The position numbers and the translations under genes are program-made. Of a DNA stretch of 64,000 nucleotides, positions 27,260 through 35,350 are shown piece after piece. Under the pieces are notes generated by a model. It made no database searches, was not told where the DNA came from, and saw nothing but the letters and a program-made list of their open reading frames with translations. How positions within the stretch are numbered: the first letter of the stretch is position 1; each line of letters opens with the position of its first letter. Source of the DNA: Streptomyces sp. NBC_00237 (GTDB taxonomy: Bacteria; Actinomycetota; Actinomycetes; Streptomycetales; Streptomycetaceae); NCBI RefSeq assembly GCF_026342435.1, contig NZ_JAPEMT010000003.1, positions 744,001 through 808,000 of the forward strand. Reading direction: 5' to 3'.

Positions 27260-28621
27260 ATGACCTTCACCGCCTCCCGCCCCGCCCACACCCCGGCGGC
27301 CCTGCCCCTGCTGCCCGGCGCCCTGCCCCTGGTCGGCCACGCCCTGCGCCTGCTCAACAACCCGGCAGAGTTCCTCACCACCGCACCGGCCCACGGACCC
27401 CTGTCGCACGTACGGCTCGGCCCGCTGAACGCCACCCTCGTCAGCGACCCCGCCCTCACCCGGGACGTCTTCCTCGACGACGCCCTCTACGACAAGGGCG
27501 GCCCCCTCTACGACCGCATCGCCGACGTGATGGGCAACGGCATGCTCGCCTGCCCCCACTCCCGCCACCGGCAGCAACGGCGCCTCCTCCAACCTGTCTT
27601 CCACAAGGACCAACTGCCCGCCCACCTCGACATCATGGCCGCCGAGATCACCCACGGCATCACACAGTGGCAGCCGGGCCAGACCCTCGACATGGCAGCC
27701 CAAGCCCAGGCCCTCACCGCCCGCGCCATCGTCGCCACCCTCTTCGACGGCACCCTGGACCCCGCCACCGTCACCACCATGGTCCACGACATGTCCGCCA
27801 TCACCGCAGGCATCTACACCCACGCCCTGCTCCCCGCGGCCTACACCCGCCTGCCCCTGCCCGCGAACCGCCGCTACACCCGTGCGCAGAAGAGCCTGCG
27901 CACCACTCTGGGCCGCATCATCGCCGAGCACCGTGCACGCACCGCCGACCACGGCGCCTTCCTCTCCCTGTTGACCGAACCCGACCCCGACGGCCGCGTC
28001 CTGTCCGACAAGGACGTCAGCGACCAGGTCATCACCTTCTTCATCGCGGGCATGGAAACCACCGGCAACGCCCTCGCCTGGGCCGCCCACCACCTCGCCC
28101 AAGACCTCGACCTCCAGCACCGCGTCCACACGGAGGTCGCCACACTGCCGCCGGGCCCTCTCACTCACGCCCACCTGCCCGAGCTGGAACTCACCGGCCG
28201 GGTGGTGACCGAAACGCTGCGCCGCTACCCGCCCGTCTGGCTCCTCACCCGCACCGTCACCCGCGACACCACCCTCGGTGGCCACCCCCTGAAAACCGGG
28301 GAAACCCTGGTCGTCAGTGCCTACCTCGTCCAGCACCTCCCCGCCGCCCACGCCAGCCCTCACGAGTTCGACCCCGACCGCTGGGCGCCGTCACAGACCA
28401 AACCGTCCGTCCCCGGCTCCTTCATCCCCTTCGGTATGGGCGCCCGCAAATGCATCGGCGACACCCTCGGCGTCGGCGAACTCACCCTCGCCCTGGCCGC
28501 CCTCGTCCGCCAATGGCAGCTCACCCCAGCAACGCCCGCGCCCGTCCGCTACGAGAGGGACATCGTGATCCGCCCCCGCCACCTCCACCTCCGCCTCCGG
28601 CCACGCCACCCAAGGACCTAG
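27260..28621 (+). CDS. Cytochrome P450, terpene-cluster type
   Basis: This 453-residue class I bacterial P450 starts at ATG behind AGGAGAAC. It has the I-helix oxygen-activation motif AGMETTGNALAW (near 263), the K-helix ETLRRYPP (ExxR, near 317), and the haem loop FIPFGMGARKCIGD with the axial Cys near 398. It lies 79 bp after the cyclase and is the last gene of the cluster, so it most likely oxidises the cyclase product. No ferredoxin or reductase gene is nearby; electrons must come from housekeeping partners. Confidence 0.93.
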   Translation: MTFTASRPAHTPAALPLLPGALPLVGHALRLLNNPAEFLTTAPAHGPLSHVRLGPLNATLVSDPALTRDVFLDDALYDKGGPLYDRIADVMGNGMLACPHSRHRQQRRLLQPVFHKDQLPAHLDIMAAEITHGITQWQPGQTLDMAAQAQALTARAIVATLFDGTLDPATVTTMVHDMSAITAGIYTHALLPAAYTRLPLPANRRYTRAQKSLRTTLGRIIAEHRARTADHGAFLSLLTEPDPDGRVLSDKDVSDQVITFFIAGMETTGNALAWAAHHLAQDLDLQHRVHTEVATLPPGPLTHAHLPELELTGRVVTETLRRYPPVWLLTRTVTRDTTLGGHPLKTGETLVVSAYLVQHLPAAHASPHEFDPDRWAPSQTKPSVPGSFIPFGMGARKCIGDTLGVGELTLALAALVRQWQLTPATPAPVRYERDIVIRPRHLHLRLRPRHPRT

Positions 28622-28758
28622 GGCGTGCTTGAGATGTGGTCACAGTGCTTGCCGCATCAGAGCGAGTTGGTTGTGCCATGACCCTGCTGGACGGCCATGC
28701 TGGCTGATCTGCCACGAGCGCACCAGGGACCGGGCGCTGTGCCCGGCCACCTGGTCTG
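28622..28758. other. Short gap, possible insertion-sequence debris
   Basis: The minus-strand translation (SARSLVRSWQISQHGR) and the GGGCGTGCTTGAGATGTGGT start resemble Streptomyces transposase ends, but too little is left to assign. It marks the right border of the biosynthetic cluster. Confidence 0.3.
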
Positions 28759-29226
28759 TCAGACGGCCGTCCCACCCGCGTTTCGGATCAGCTGCTGAAG
28801 CACCTTCAGCGTGGTGACGTAGTCCGCGTCGTCGATGCCCTCGTGGAGGGCGGCACGGATCGCGGGGGCGTTGCGTGCGAGGTCGACGCGGGCCTGTTCC
28901 CCCTCCTTCGTGAGCCACAGCCGGTCCTCGGCGTCCCGGGTCAGCCAGCCGCGCTCCAGGAGCACCTCGGCCTCGGTCGCCAGATCGTCCTCGGGCCGGA
29001 TGTAGGAGGTCATGGCCGCCTGCAGCTCGGGGAGGGTCATTCCCTCGCCGTCGGGCGAGATGTCGTTCTCCGACAGGTTGCGCAACAGCCAGAACTGGGG
29101 CTGGGTGTAATCTTTTTCGGCCATCTGGGCCCGGGTGTACGCAATCAGCGCCTCGTAGGCGACACCGGTCCAGTACGCGGCGGGCTGTCCGGCGAGTTCG
29201 GCGTCGGAGATCTGCTGGGTCGTCAT
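28759..29226 (-). CDS. MarR-like winged-helix regulator
   Basis: This 155-residue protein has helical dimer ends and a central winged helix (MTLPELQAAMTSYIRPEDD, then LERGWLTRDAEDRLWLTKEG, the wing and the start of the last helix). It fits small MarR-type regulators that respond to phenolics or oxidants. The ATG at 29226 has a strong GGAGGGG. Upstream sit three 9-bp repeats and a SoxR-box-like promoter. It is convergent with the P450 gene, so a link to the biosynthetic cluster is possible but unproven. Confidence 0.7.
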   Translation of the reverse strand: MTTQQISDAELAGQPAAYWTGVAYEALIAYTRAQMAEKDYTQPQFWLLRNLSENDISPDGEGMTLPELQAAMTSYIRPEDDLATEAEVLLERGWLTRDAEDRLWLTKEGEQARVDLARNAPAIRAALHEGIDDADYVTTLKVLQQLIRNAGGTAV

Positions 29227-29271
29227 GAGGTGTCCCCTCCAGGTACTTCGGTGCGGAGCCTGCACGCCGTG

Positions 29272-29298
29272 CAGGTCGTGCAGGTCGTGCAGGTCGTG
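29272..29298. repeat. Three tandem 9-bp repeats in MarR-gene leader
   Basis: CAGGTCGTG is repeated exactly three times (29272-29298). On the minus strand it lies in the 5' leader between the promoter and the start codon of the MarR gene. The copy number may vary by slippage and alter expression. Confidence 0.75.
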
Positions 29299-29303
29299 AG
29301 GAG

Positions 29304-29334
29304 ACCGTATGACCTCAAGTATGGTTGAGGGCAA
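29304..29334 (-). promoter_or_regulatory. SoxR-box-like promoter of the MarR gene
   Basis: On the minus strand a -35 TTGCCC (29334-29329) and a -10 TACGGT (29309-29304) are separated by exactly 19 bp, the long spacer typical of MerR-family-activated promoters. The spacer is covered by an 18-bp dyad CCTCAAgtatggTTGAGG (29313-29330), whose arms match the SoxR box CCTCAAgttaacTTGAGG of enteric bacteria. Direction fits the MarR gene, not the transposase remnant. Confidence 0.6.
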
Positions 29335-29434
29335 GCGGGTGATCTTCCGGACGCTGTCGGAGCGAACACCGCAAGCCCTGTCTCGCCCCGAACGTGAGTC
29401 GCTGCTCAGGTCCGTGACGTGAAACGATCTTGGG

Positions 29435-30170
29435 ATGGCTCGTGGAGATCTGACGGACGAACAGTGGGTGTGTCTGGAGGCGGTGTTGCCCGCGTTGCCG
29501 GTGATGGGGCGTAAGCCTCGGGACCGGCGGCAGGTCTTCGACGGGATCTGGTGGCGGGCCCGGACAGGCTCGCCCTGGCGAGATGTGCCCGGACGGTATG
29601 GTCCGTGTCCGTGGGAGATCTTGTACTCGGTCTTCCGGCGCTGGCAGATCGATGGGACCTGGACCCGCGTCCTGAAGAACCTGCAGGTCTAGGCCGATGC
29701 TACGGAGCACGTCGTGTGGGAGGTCTCCATCGACTCCACGATCTGCCGGGCCCGCCAGCATGCCGCCGGGGCCCGGAAAAGGGGATCACCGTCCGGGCCG
29801 GACGTATCCGGACGGCCTGTCGGCCGAGCCGGACGACCACGCCATCGGGCGTTCACGCGGCGGTCTGACTACGAAGATCCATCTCGCTGTCGACTCTTCT
29901 TTCCATGTCGTGGCCACGGTTGTCACCGCCGGACAGCGGGGTGACGCGCCACTGCTCACCGAGGTGATGAACCGCATCCGCATGCCCCGTCCCGACTGAG
30001 GCCGCCCACGGATCCGGCCCCTTCACGTCCTCGCCGACCGGGCGTACTCCTCCCGGCAGATCCGTGAATACCTGCGCCAGCGGCAGATACCGCACACCAT
30101 TCCGGAGAAGCGTGATCAGGCAGGACACCGGGGCCGCAGGGGCTCGGCGGGCGGACGCTCGGAGGGGTGC
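29435..30170 (+). pseudogene. IS5-family transposase, frame-broken
   Basis: The first frame encodes MARGDLTDEQWVCLEAVLPA, RDRRQVFDGIWWRARTGSPW and RDVPGRYGPCPWEILYSVFR, the N-terminal half of Streptomyces IS5-group transposases, and stops at 29692. Later parts appear in other frames: VSIDSTICRARQHAAGARK, IHLAVDSSFHVVATVVTAGQ with GDAPLL, and LHVLADRAYSSRQIREYLRQ. The catalytic Asp blocks can be traced but the C-terminus is missing. Dead element. Confidence 0.7.
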
Positions 30171-30667
30171 TGGCTACGGTCGCCGCATCGGCGGATCTTC
30201 CGCGCATGCACGCGGCAGCAAATACCGTGGCACACACGGCAGCTGAGGTACGCGTCGGAAGAATCGGGTGTGTCGAGTTCAGTCCCGGTCGGGCACTGTC
30301 GAGACACCTGCGGTGACGTTCCGCAACCGCTCTCCAAGACCTGTGACAGCGTCGAGCAGCGCAATCACTCCGGGCGGTGGGTGTGCGTCACCTGCAGCGG
30401 GGGTTCCATCCATGATCTGCACGGTCACAACCTCAACGACCAGACCCGCTCACTGAAGATCAACAAGAACGACTGCGGCTGAGCGGACCGCCCGCAGGCC
30501 GACCCCGGTGACGTGCGCTTCACCGCAGTGCCGTTCCTGTGCCGGGGTGAGCGCCATAGGGGCATTACGCGCTGCCGTGCTGTGCGCCGGTGTGGTGTCC
30601 GCGTCGCCGACATACGCCTTGTCGTAGCTGGAATGCCACCAGCAGTGCCCTGCGCCGGAGACGAGCG
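30171..30667 (+). other. Stretch with a small Cys-rich open frame, tentative
   Basis: A 70-codon GTG frame (30270-30482) encodes a cysteine-rich peptide with WVCVTCSGGS and HNLNDQTRSLKINKNDCG. The ND-x-x-x-S-L-x-I-N pattern vaguely recalls peptidase-inhibitor I36-like secreted proteins, but there is no signal peptide in frame. Further on, a short frame from 30547 (AALRAAVLCAGVVSASPTYA) looks like a lone signal peptide cut off before the IS630 end. I regard both as remnants. Confidence 0.25.
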
Positions 30668-30905
30668 CTAAGCGGAGCTGGTGAAGTTGGTTGCGTTGGG
30701 CAGACGTCCTTGGGGAGGGACGCCATGGCGAAGATCCTCCGAGTCGTGCTTACCGACGTGCAACACCGTGACCTGCACGGGCTGCTGGCCCGCCGCGATC
30801 TGACCCAGTACACCCGGCAGCGCGCCGAGTGCGTCCGGCTCCTGGGCCAGGGCCGGTGAGTTGCTGAGGTCGCGGGCGCGCTGGAGTGTCATCCGGTCAC
30901 TGTCC
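30668..30905 (+). mobile_element. IS630 left-end fragment
   Basis: This stretch starts with TAAGCGGAGCTGGTGAAG and encodes MAKILRVVLTDVQHRDLHGL and TRQRAECVRLLGQG. It is nearly identical to the left end of the IS630 copy at 32227-33411, but in the opposite orientation. The reading frame is cut by TGA where the other copy has TGT, and similarity stops near 30905, ahead of the TetR promoter. It is a non-functional partial copy. Confidence 0.75.
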
Positions 30906-30940
30906 GATTCACCAGGTCTTTTCCCGGCGGGAAGTAAAAA

Positions 30941-30977
30941 GAGACTCCCGGTCTCGAAACCCGCTACTATAGAGACC
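30941..30977 (+). promoter_or_regulatory. Promoter and dyad operator of the TetR gene, probably leaderless
   Basis: GAGACtcccgGTCTC (30941-30955) is a perfect 5-bp dyad of TetR-operator size. It overlaps a plausible -35 region. A -10 TACTAT (30965-30970) lies seven bases before the ATG at 30978, so the transcript probably begins at the start codon. Autorepression by the encoded TetR protein is inferred. Confidence 0.5.
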
Positions 30978-31631
30978 ATGAGTTCCGTAAGTGAAGGGTC
31001 CGCCCGTGCCGGCCGGCCCCGTTCCGAAGATGTCGATCACGCCGTGCGCACGGCGACGCTCGCCCTGCTGGAGGAAGTGGGTTACGCGCGACTGCGGATG
31101 GACGACGTGGCCGCGCGGGCCGGGGTCGGGAAGGCCGCGCTGTACCGGCGGTGGCCGTCGAAGGCCGCGCTGACCCTCACTCACCTGGTGCACGACCTGG
31201 CGCCGCGGCCGACCCGGGACACCGGTTCGCTGCGCGGCGATCTGCGCCTGATCGCACGCGGCACCGTGGAACGAATGACACATCCGCGCGTACGGCCGGT
31301 GCTTCCCGAGTTGATGGCCGAGCTGCTGCGCACCCCGGAACTGCGCCAGGTCTTCGAGACGGCATGCCTGGTTCCCGAGCGGGAACAGGTCCTGGCCGTG
31401 GCGGTACGGGCCGTGACCCGAGGAGAGTTGACCGGCGTGCCGGACGTCGACTGGGCCCACGCCCAGCTCATCGGCCCGGTGTTCGCATGGCTGCACCTCC
31501 TGGGCCGGGAAGCGGACGACGTGGCCGCCGACCGGCTCGCCGACGACCTGGCGGCCACTTGGACGGCCCGCGCGGGCGCACCGGACACACCGGACGTCCC
31601 GCGCACGCCGCGCGCGGAGGGTTTGCTGTGA
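30978..31631 (+). CDS. TetR/AcrR-family regulator
   Basis: This 217-residue repressor has an N-terminal HTH (ATLALLEEVGYARLRMDDVA, then ARAGVGKAALYRRWPSKAAL) that is textbook TetR. The C-terminal ligand domain (ARGTVERMTHPRVRPVLPEL, HAQLIGPVFAWLHLLGR) matches the TetR_C_11-like group. It overlaps the DoxX gene by GTGA, so both are one transcript. The pair is enclosed by IS630 sequences pointing in opposite directions. Confidence 0.9.
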   Translation: MSSVSEGSARAGRPRSEDVDHAVRTATLALLEEVGYARLRMDDVAARAGVGKAALYRRWPSKAALTLTHLVHDLAPRPTRDTGSLRGDLRLIARGTVERMTHPRVRPVLPELMAELLRTPELRQVFETACLVPEREQVLAVAVRAVTRGELTGVPDVDWAHAQLIGPVFAWLHLLGREADDVAADRLADDLAATWTARAGAPDTPDVPRTPRAEGLL

Positions 31632-31987
31632 ACAGCTGGCTGTGGGCGGGGCAGATCTTCCTCGCCGTCATGTTCATCGGTACCGGCGGCTGGAAACTGG
31701 CCGTCCCCAAGGACCGGCTGCGCACCCCGATGCCCTGGGTCGACGACCTGTCCCAGCGGGCCGTGCATGCCGTCGCCGCGATCGAGGTCGTCGGCGGCAT
31801 CGGAGCTGTACTGCCGTGGCTCACCGGGATCCTGCCCGTGCTCACCCCGCTCGCCGCGGCCGGACTCGCCCTGGTCATGACCGGTGGCCTCGCCACCCAC
31901 CTCCGACGCCACGAGTACGCCCGGTCGCTGTCCAACGTCGTGCTGCTCGCTGTCTCCGTGCTCGTCGCGGCGGGACGCTTCGCCTGA
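31628..31987 (+). CDS. DoxX-family membrane protein
   Basis: This 119-residue protein has four hydrophobic helices: LWAGQIFLAVMFIGTGGWKL, AVAAIEVVGGIGAVLPWLTG, LTPLAAAGLALVMTGGLATH and LSNVVLLAVSVLVAAGRF. This is the DoxX_2 layout. Members act with oxidoreductases in redox or thiol stress, but the biochemical role is poorly defined. The GTG start overlaps the TetR stop, so translation is coupled and the TetR protein likely controls it. Confidence 0.85.
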   Translation: MNSWLWAGQIFLAVMFIGTGGWKLAVPKDRLRTPMPWVDDLSQRAVHAVAAIEVVGGIGAVLPWLTGILPVLTPLAAAGLALVMTGGLATHLRRHEYARSLSNVVLLAVSVLVAAGRFA

Positions 31988-32213
31988 CGGCAGCCGGCGG
32001 CGGCCGACCTCGGGGTCCAGCGAAGGTGAAGCCGAAAGCCGCAGCGGTCATGATCCCGACGCTGTGAGCGGCTGATTGGTGCCGTCTTATCGGCGGCAGT
32101 GCGCCTACGTGCGCTGACCCGCGGATCTTCGCGGCTGAGCCTCGTCGGTCGGGTCCTCCCTGTGGGTGAAGCGGGACCACAGGGGTCAGGCTGGGCCGAT
32201 GCCGCGAGGAAGG

Positions 32214-33354
32214 TTAGGCCCCGGTGTCCTCAGCAGCTTGGGTGAAGTTCTTTGCTGATCCTCGGATTCGGTTTCCTCGCTGGGCCAATGCCTGGTCGAC
32301 GGCTTCACCGAGGGAGTCGGTGCTGGTCTGGCTGCGTTGTGGGTAGTCCTCGTATTTCGCCTGCCGCCAGACCAGCTCGATGTCGTTCAACTGCGGGCTG
32401 TATGGCGGCAGATAGAAGAGTTCCACTCCGATCTTCGCCAGTTGACGTCGGCGGCCCTTGAACGCGTTGGCCCGGTGGGCCGGGGCGTTGTCCAGTACGA
32501 CCGTGCATGGCCTGCGCCGTTCCCAGAGAGGCATGCTGCCGATGCCGTCGGCGGCCAGCTCCAGCACGGCCGCGCCATCGCCCAGGCCCGCAAGCCGCGC
32601 GCAGACGAACTCCAGCAGCAGCTCCGCGTTGATCTTCCCGCTTGTGCTCTGCCAGGGAAGGTCCGGCTCACTGCCGACGATCTTCGCGCCGAGTACGTTG
32701 ACCCGGCGATTACGGGTTTCCTCCTTCGGCACCACAACACGCTGCCCGATCCTGGACCAGGTGTAGCCGGTGGGCATGGTGGGAGCGAACCCGGACTCGT
32801 CCAGGAAGATCAGATCGCGTTCTCCCGCTTCGCGGCCTGCCGCAAGACCGCAAGACCTCCAGCTGGGCCCGGGCGGCCTGCTGGAGGACGGAGTCGGCCT
32901 TGTGCCGCACGCTGTCGCGGGTGCGTTTCCAGCGAAAACCCTCGCGCCGCAGCAGCTCGCCCAGCGAGTCCGCAGAGATGGTCACCCCGCGCTCGTCCCG
33001 CAGCCACTCACACAGGGCCGGGACAGTCCAATTGATCCCGGCCCGGGCGGAATCATCCAGAAGCTCCCCCAGCGCGGCTCGGTACTTTGCCCCCAGCAGC
33101 CTCGCTGGCCTGCCCGGCCGCAGGGCATCTACCAGCCCCGCGATCCCCGCCTCGAAGGGGTGGACAGCAGCTCGGACCGTGACCGGATGATGCTCCAGCA
33201 CGCCCGCGACCTCAGCAACACACCGGCCCTGGTCCAGGAGCCGGACGCACTCGGCGTGCTGCCGGGTGTACTGGGTCAGATCGCGGCGAGCCAGCAGCCC
33301 GTGCAGGTCACGGTGTTGCACGTCGGTAAGCACGACTCGGAGGATGTTCGCCAT
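32214..33354 (-). pseudogene. IS630-family transposase, one frameshift
   Basis: The N-terminal frame has MANILRVVLTDVQHRDLHGL, AEVAGVLEHHPVTVRAAVHP (HTH), WTVPALCEWLRDERGVTISA and WKRTRDSVRHKADSVLQQ. After a shift near 32855 the frame continues IFLDESGF (first DDE Asp), PTGYTWSRIGQRVVVPKEE, CTVVLDNAPAHRANAFK (second Asp), FYLPPYSPQLNDIELVW (Glu) and a C-terminus encoded by the inverted repeat (KNFTQAAEDTGA). All catalytic residues are present but in two frames. Confidence 0.8.
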
Positions 33355-33411
33355 GGCGTCCCTCCCCAAGGACGTCTGCTCAACGCAACCAACTTCACCA
33401 GCTCCGCTTAA
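32227..33411 (-). mobile_element. IS630-family insertion sequence
   Basis: The left end (complement of about 33385-33411) reads AGCGGAGCTGGTGAAGTTGG and the right end (from about 32227) AGCAGCTTGGGTGAAGTTCT, forming imperfect terminal inverted repeats. The left end abuts TA, the IS630 target dinucleotide; the right flank shows no clear TA. It contains a frame-broken transposase gene. The left terminus lies inside the stop codon of the SnoaL-like gene that ends at 33408. Confidence 0.75.
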
Positions 33412-33791
33412 AACATGGGGTGGTCATTGGCGGAGGTGTCGGGTACCGGTTGCATGACGTCCCAGTGCTCGACCACCAGGCCGTCGAGGAGACGGAAGAT
33501 CTCCACCACGGCGGTGCCGCGGTCTTGGGGTCCTGTGGTCATGTGCCAGTGCACGGCGACCAGGTCGTCCTCGGCGATGGCTCGCTGGAGTTCCCAGCGC
33601 ACCTCGGGGAACGTCGCGACCATGCCCGCCGCGAACTGTGCGAGCGGGCCAGGCCCGTCCTCGACGCCCGGGTTGTGCTGGACGTATGCGGGACTGAGGT
33701 AGGTGTCCGTGGCCTCTTGTGCCCTTCCGGGTTCGAAGAGCATGCGGCAGAACTCCAGCACACGCTTCTTGTTCTCGGCCGCGTCAGCCAT
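33408..33791 (-). CDS. SnoaL/NTF2-like protein
   Basis: This 127-residue cone-fold protein has RVLEFCRMLFEPGRAQEATD, YVQHNPGVEDGPGPLAQFAA and VVEIFRLLDGLVVEHWDVMQ, then PVPDTSANDHPMF. It matches the predicted SnoaL-like ester-cyclase/NTF2 group whose members end in ANDNTMF. Its last codons TTT TAA fuse directly to the IS630 left end, yet the C-terminus looks natural, so the protein is probably full length. It is co-directional with a second SnoaL-like gene 80 bp upstream. The function is unknown. Confidence 0.8.
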   Translation of the reverse strand: MADAAENKKRVLEFCRMLFEPGRAQEATDTYLSPAYVQHNPGVEDGPGPLAQFAAGMVATFPEVRWELQRAIAEDDLVAVHWHMTTGPQDRGTAVVEIFRLLDGLVVEHWDVMQPVPDTSANDHPMF

Positions 33792-33870
33792 GGGCTCTTC
33801 CGATCGTGTTCGTGTACGGACAGGATGGTCTGCGCGTTGCCGCCCCCCCCGTGCCGGGCTCGGCATGGAG

Positions 33871-34272
33871 CTACATCGGCCGGTTGTTCATGTACCGGTC
33901 GATCCGCCAGTGGCCCTGCGCCTTTTTCACGACGAAGAACTCCCGGAACCGGTCCTGGACCACTTCCCCGGTGGCCAGCAGGGTCGTCGGAGCATCGGTC
34001 GTGGTGCGAACGAATGCCTCGTCGCCGTAGACCCGGACCTCGTCGAAGACATGGGTGGCGTCGAAGCGCACGGCGGCGAAGGTGCTCGTGTACACGTCTT
34101 GGAGCCCTGTCTTCCCCTGGACGTTCTCGGCCTGGGTGAGGGCGAGAAGTCCGTCCGGGGTGTAACAGTCGAGGACTCCATCGAGGTCCGCGGCGTTCAG
34201 GGCGTCGAAGTAGCGCTGCACGGCCGCCACGACGGCGTCACTCTCCGTACGTTCCCCAGGAGGCATGGACAT
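33871..34272 (-). CDS. SnoaL-like/ketosteroid-isomerase-fold protein
   Basis: This 133-residue protein has VVAAVQRYFDALNAADLDGV, LDCYTPDGLLALTQAENVQG, FVRTTTDAPTTLLATGEV and FFVVKKAQGHWRIDRYMNN. This is the NTF2-like cone fold of the DUF4440/SnoaL group. It starts at ATG behind GAGAGGGA and lies ahead of another NTF2-like gene on the same strand. No catalytic residue can be named with confidence. Confidence 0.75.
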   Translation of the reverse strand: MSMPPGERTESDAVVAAVQRYFDALNAADLDGVLDCYTPDGLLALTQAENVQGKTGLQDVYTSTFAAVRFDATHVFDEVRVYGDEAFVRTTTDAPTTLLATGEVVQDRFREFFVVKKAQGHWRIDRYMNNRPM

Positions 34273-34513
34273 GCCGGTTCCCTCTCCGTGTGCGGGTGTC
34301 CTTCCCGTGCCGACGAGCAGGGGCGGGGGCCCCGACGCTCAGGCAGCAGCGGTGGGTGACAAACGCGACCATAAGGGGCTCTCTCCCGTTTCACCTGCCG
34401 AGCCCGTACGCCTGCGCTGCGTCGGCGCAGCGCCGGTGAGGCATTGTGCAGGAGCGGGCGTGGGCGGGCCGGACGCGGTGGCCGCCGCGAGAGTGGCCCG
34501 TTCGCGCTGGCCT

Positions 34514-34561
34514 CCGACCTCGCCGCCTCGCGAGACAGATCTCGGGAGGCGGCGAGGTCGG
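34514..34561. terminator. 48-nt hairpin with a 15-bp perfect outer stem
   Basis: CGACCTCGCCGCCTC pairs with GAGGCGGCGAGGTCG, and inside it CGAGA pairs with TCTCG around CAGA. One G-G mismatch separates the two stems. It lies between the start of the minus-strand SnoaL pair and a plus-strand gene remnant, has no T-run, and is symmetric. It may insulate divergent transcripts or be a recombination scar. Confidence 0.55.
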
Positions 34562-34616
34562 GGGCGCGCGAGGATCGGTTCGTCGCAGCACTCCGCCTCG
34601 ATGGGAGCCCGTAGGA

Positions 34617-35100
34617 ATGGCCTCGCTCACGCTCAAAGACGCTGCCGTCGCACCGAGGCGGGGCTGGTACGCGCCGCCGAACTCGGCGTGGCCATGAGCA
34701 TCGCGATCACCGCCCCCGCAGGTCACCTGCTGCACTTTTTCCGCATGGCCGATGCCTGGCTTGCCTCGATCGACATCGCCATCAAGAAGGCGAAGACCGC
34801 GGCCCTGTTCACGATGGCCACGGCGGACCTCGGCGAGGCGTCCCAGTCAGGTAAGCCCCTCTACCAGATCGAGCTCACCAACGGCGGCCTGGTCACCTTC
34901 GGCGGCGGCCTGCTCATCGCCACCCGTGTCAGGATCAGCCTGATCGGGGACCTGGATGGGGGGCTTCAGCTCGCCCTCACCGAGGGCCTGTTCGCCTGCC
35001 GGTCATCCCCGCCCACTTCCTTCTTCGCGCTGCCGCCCACGACGCCCGCCGGGAAGTATCCGCCGTGGCTGCGACCATCGGCGCGATGGCCACGGCGACC
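34617..35100 (+). pseudogene. GlcG/HbpS-family haem-binding protein, broken
   Basis: The start MASLTLKDAAV (ATG 34617) is followed after a shift by AGLVRAAELGVAMSIAITAP, GHLLHFFRMADAWLASIDI, AIKKAKTAALFTMATADLGE and KPLYQIELTNGGLVTFGGG. This is the GlcG/HbpS (DUF336) fold. The normal end (GG(I/L)P...G..IGAIGVSGG) is replaced by unrelated residues. At least one frame break and a damaged C-terminus make it a likely pseudogene. Confidence 0.7.
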
Positions 35101-35350
35101 GGCGGCAGTGCCTGCGTACCGTCAGAACCGCCGATGCCTCCCGCCGACTGAGCGTCCGCTACCCCAGGGCGCGCTCGGCCCGCTCGCGACGCAGTGAACC
35201 TGCCCGCCGAACGGTGCGGTGGGAGCGGGAATGCCGGGGGCGGGCAAGGCCACGCCGCTCGCAGCCCAGGCGGGCGAACCGGCCCTCTCCATCGCCGGAA
35301 CCCGCCCCGTCCCGCCTGAACAGCCCGTCATCGCCACCGAGAGGCACGCC

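Noticed and set aside
29272..29298. CRISPR-like repeats
   Set aside because: The units are only 9 bp and directly adjacent, without spacers, and no cas genes are present.
34265..35197. A single 310-codon plus-strand gene
   Set aside because: Only the middle matches HbpS/GlcG; the first 110 codons run through a hairpin and the end diverges, so it is better read as a frame-broken HbpS gene starting at 34617.
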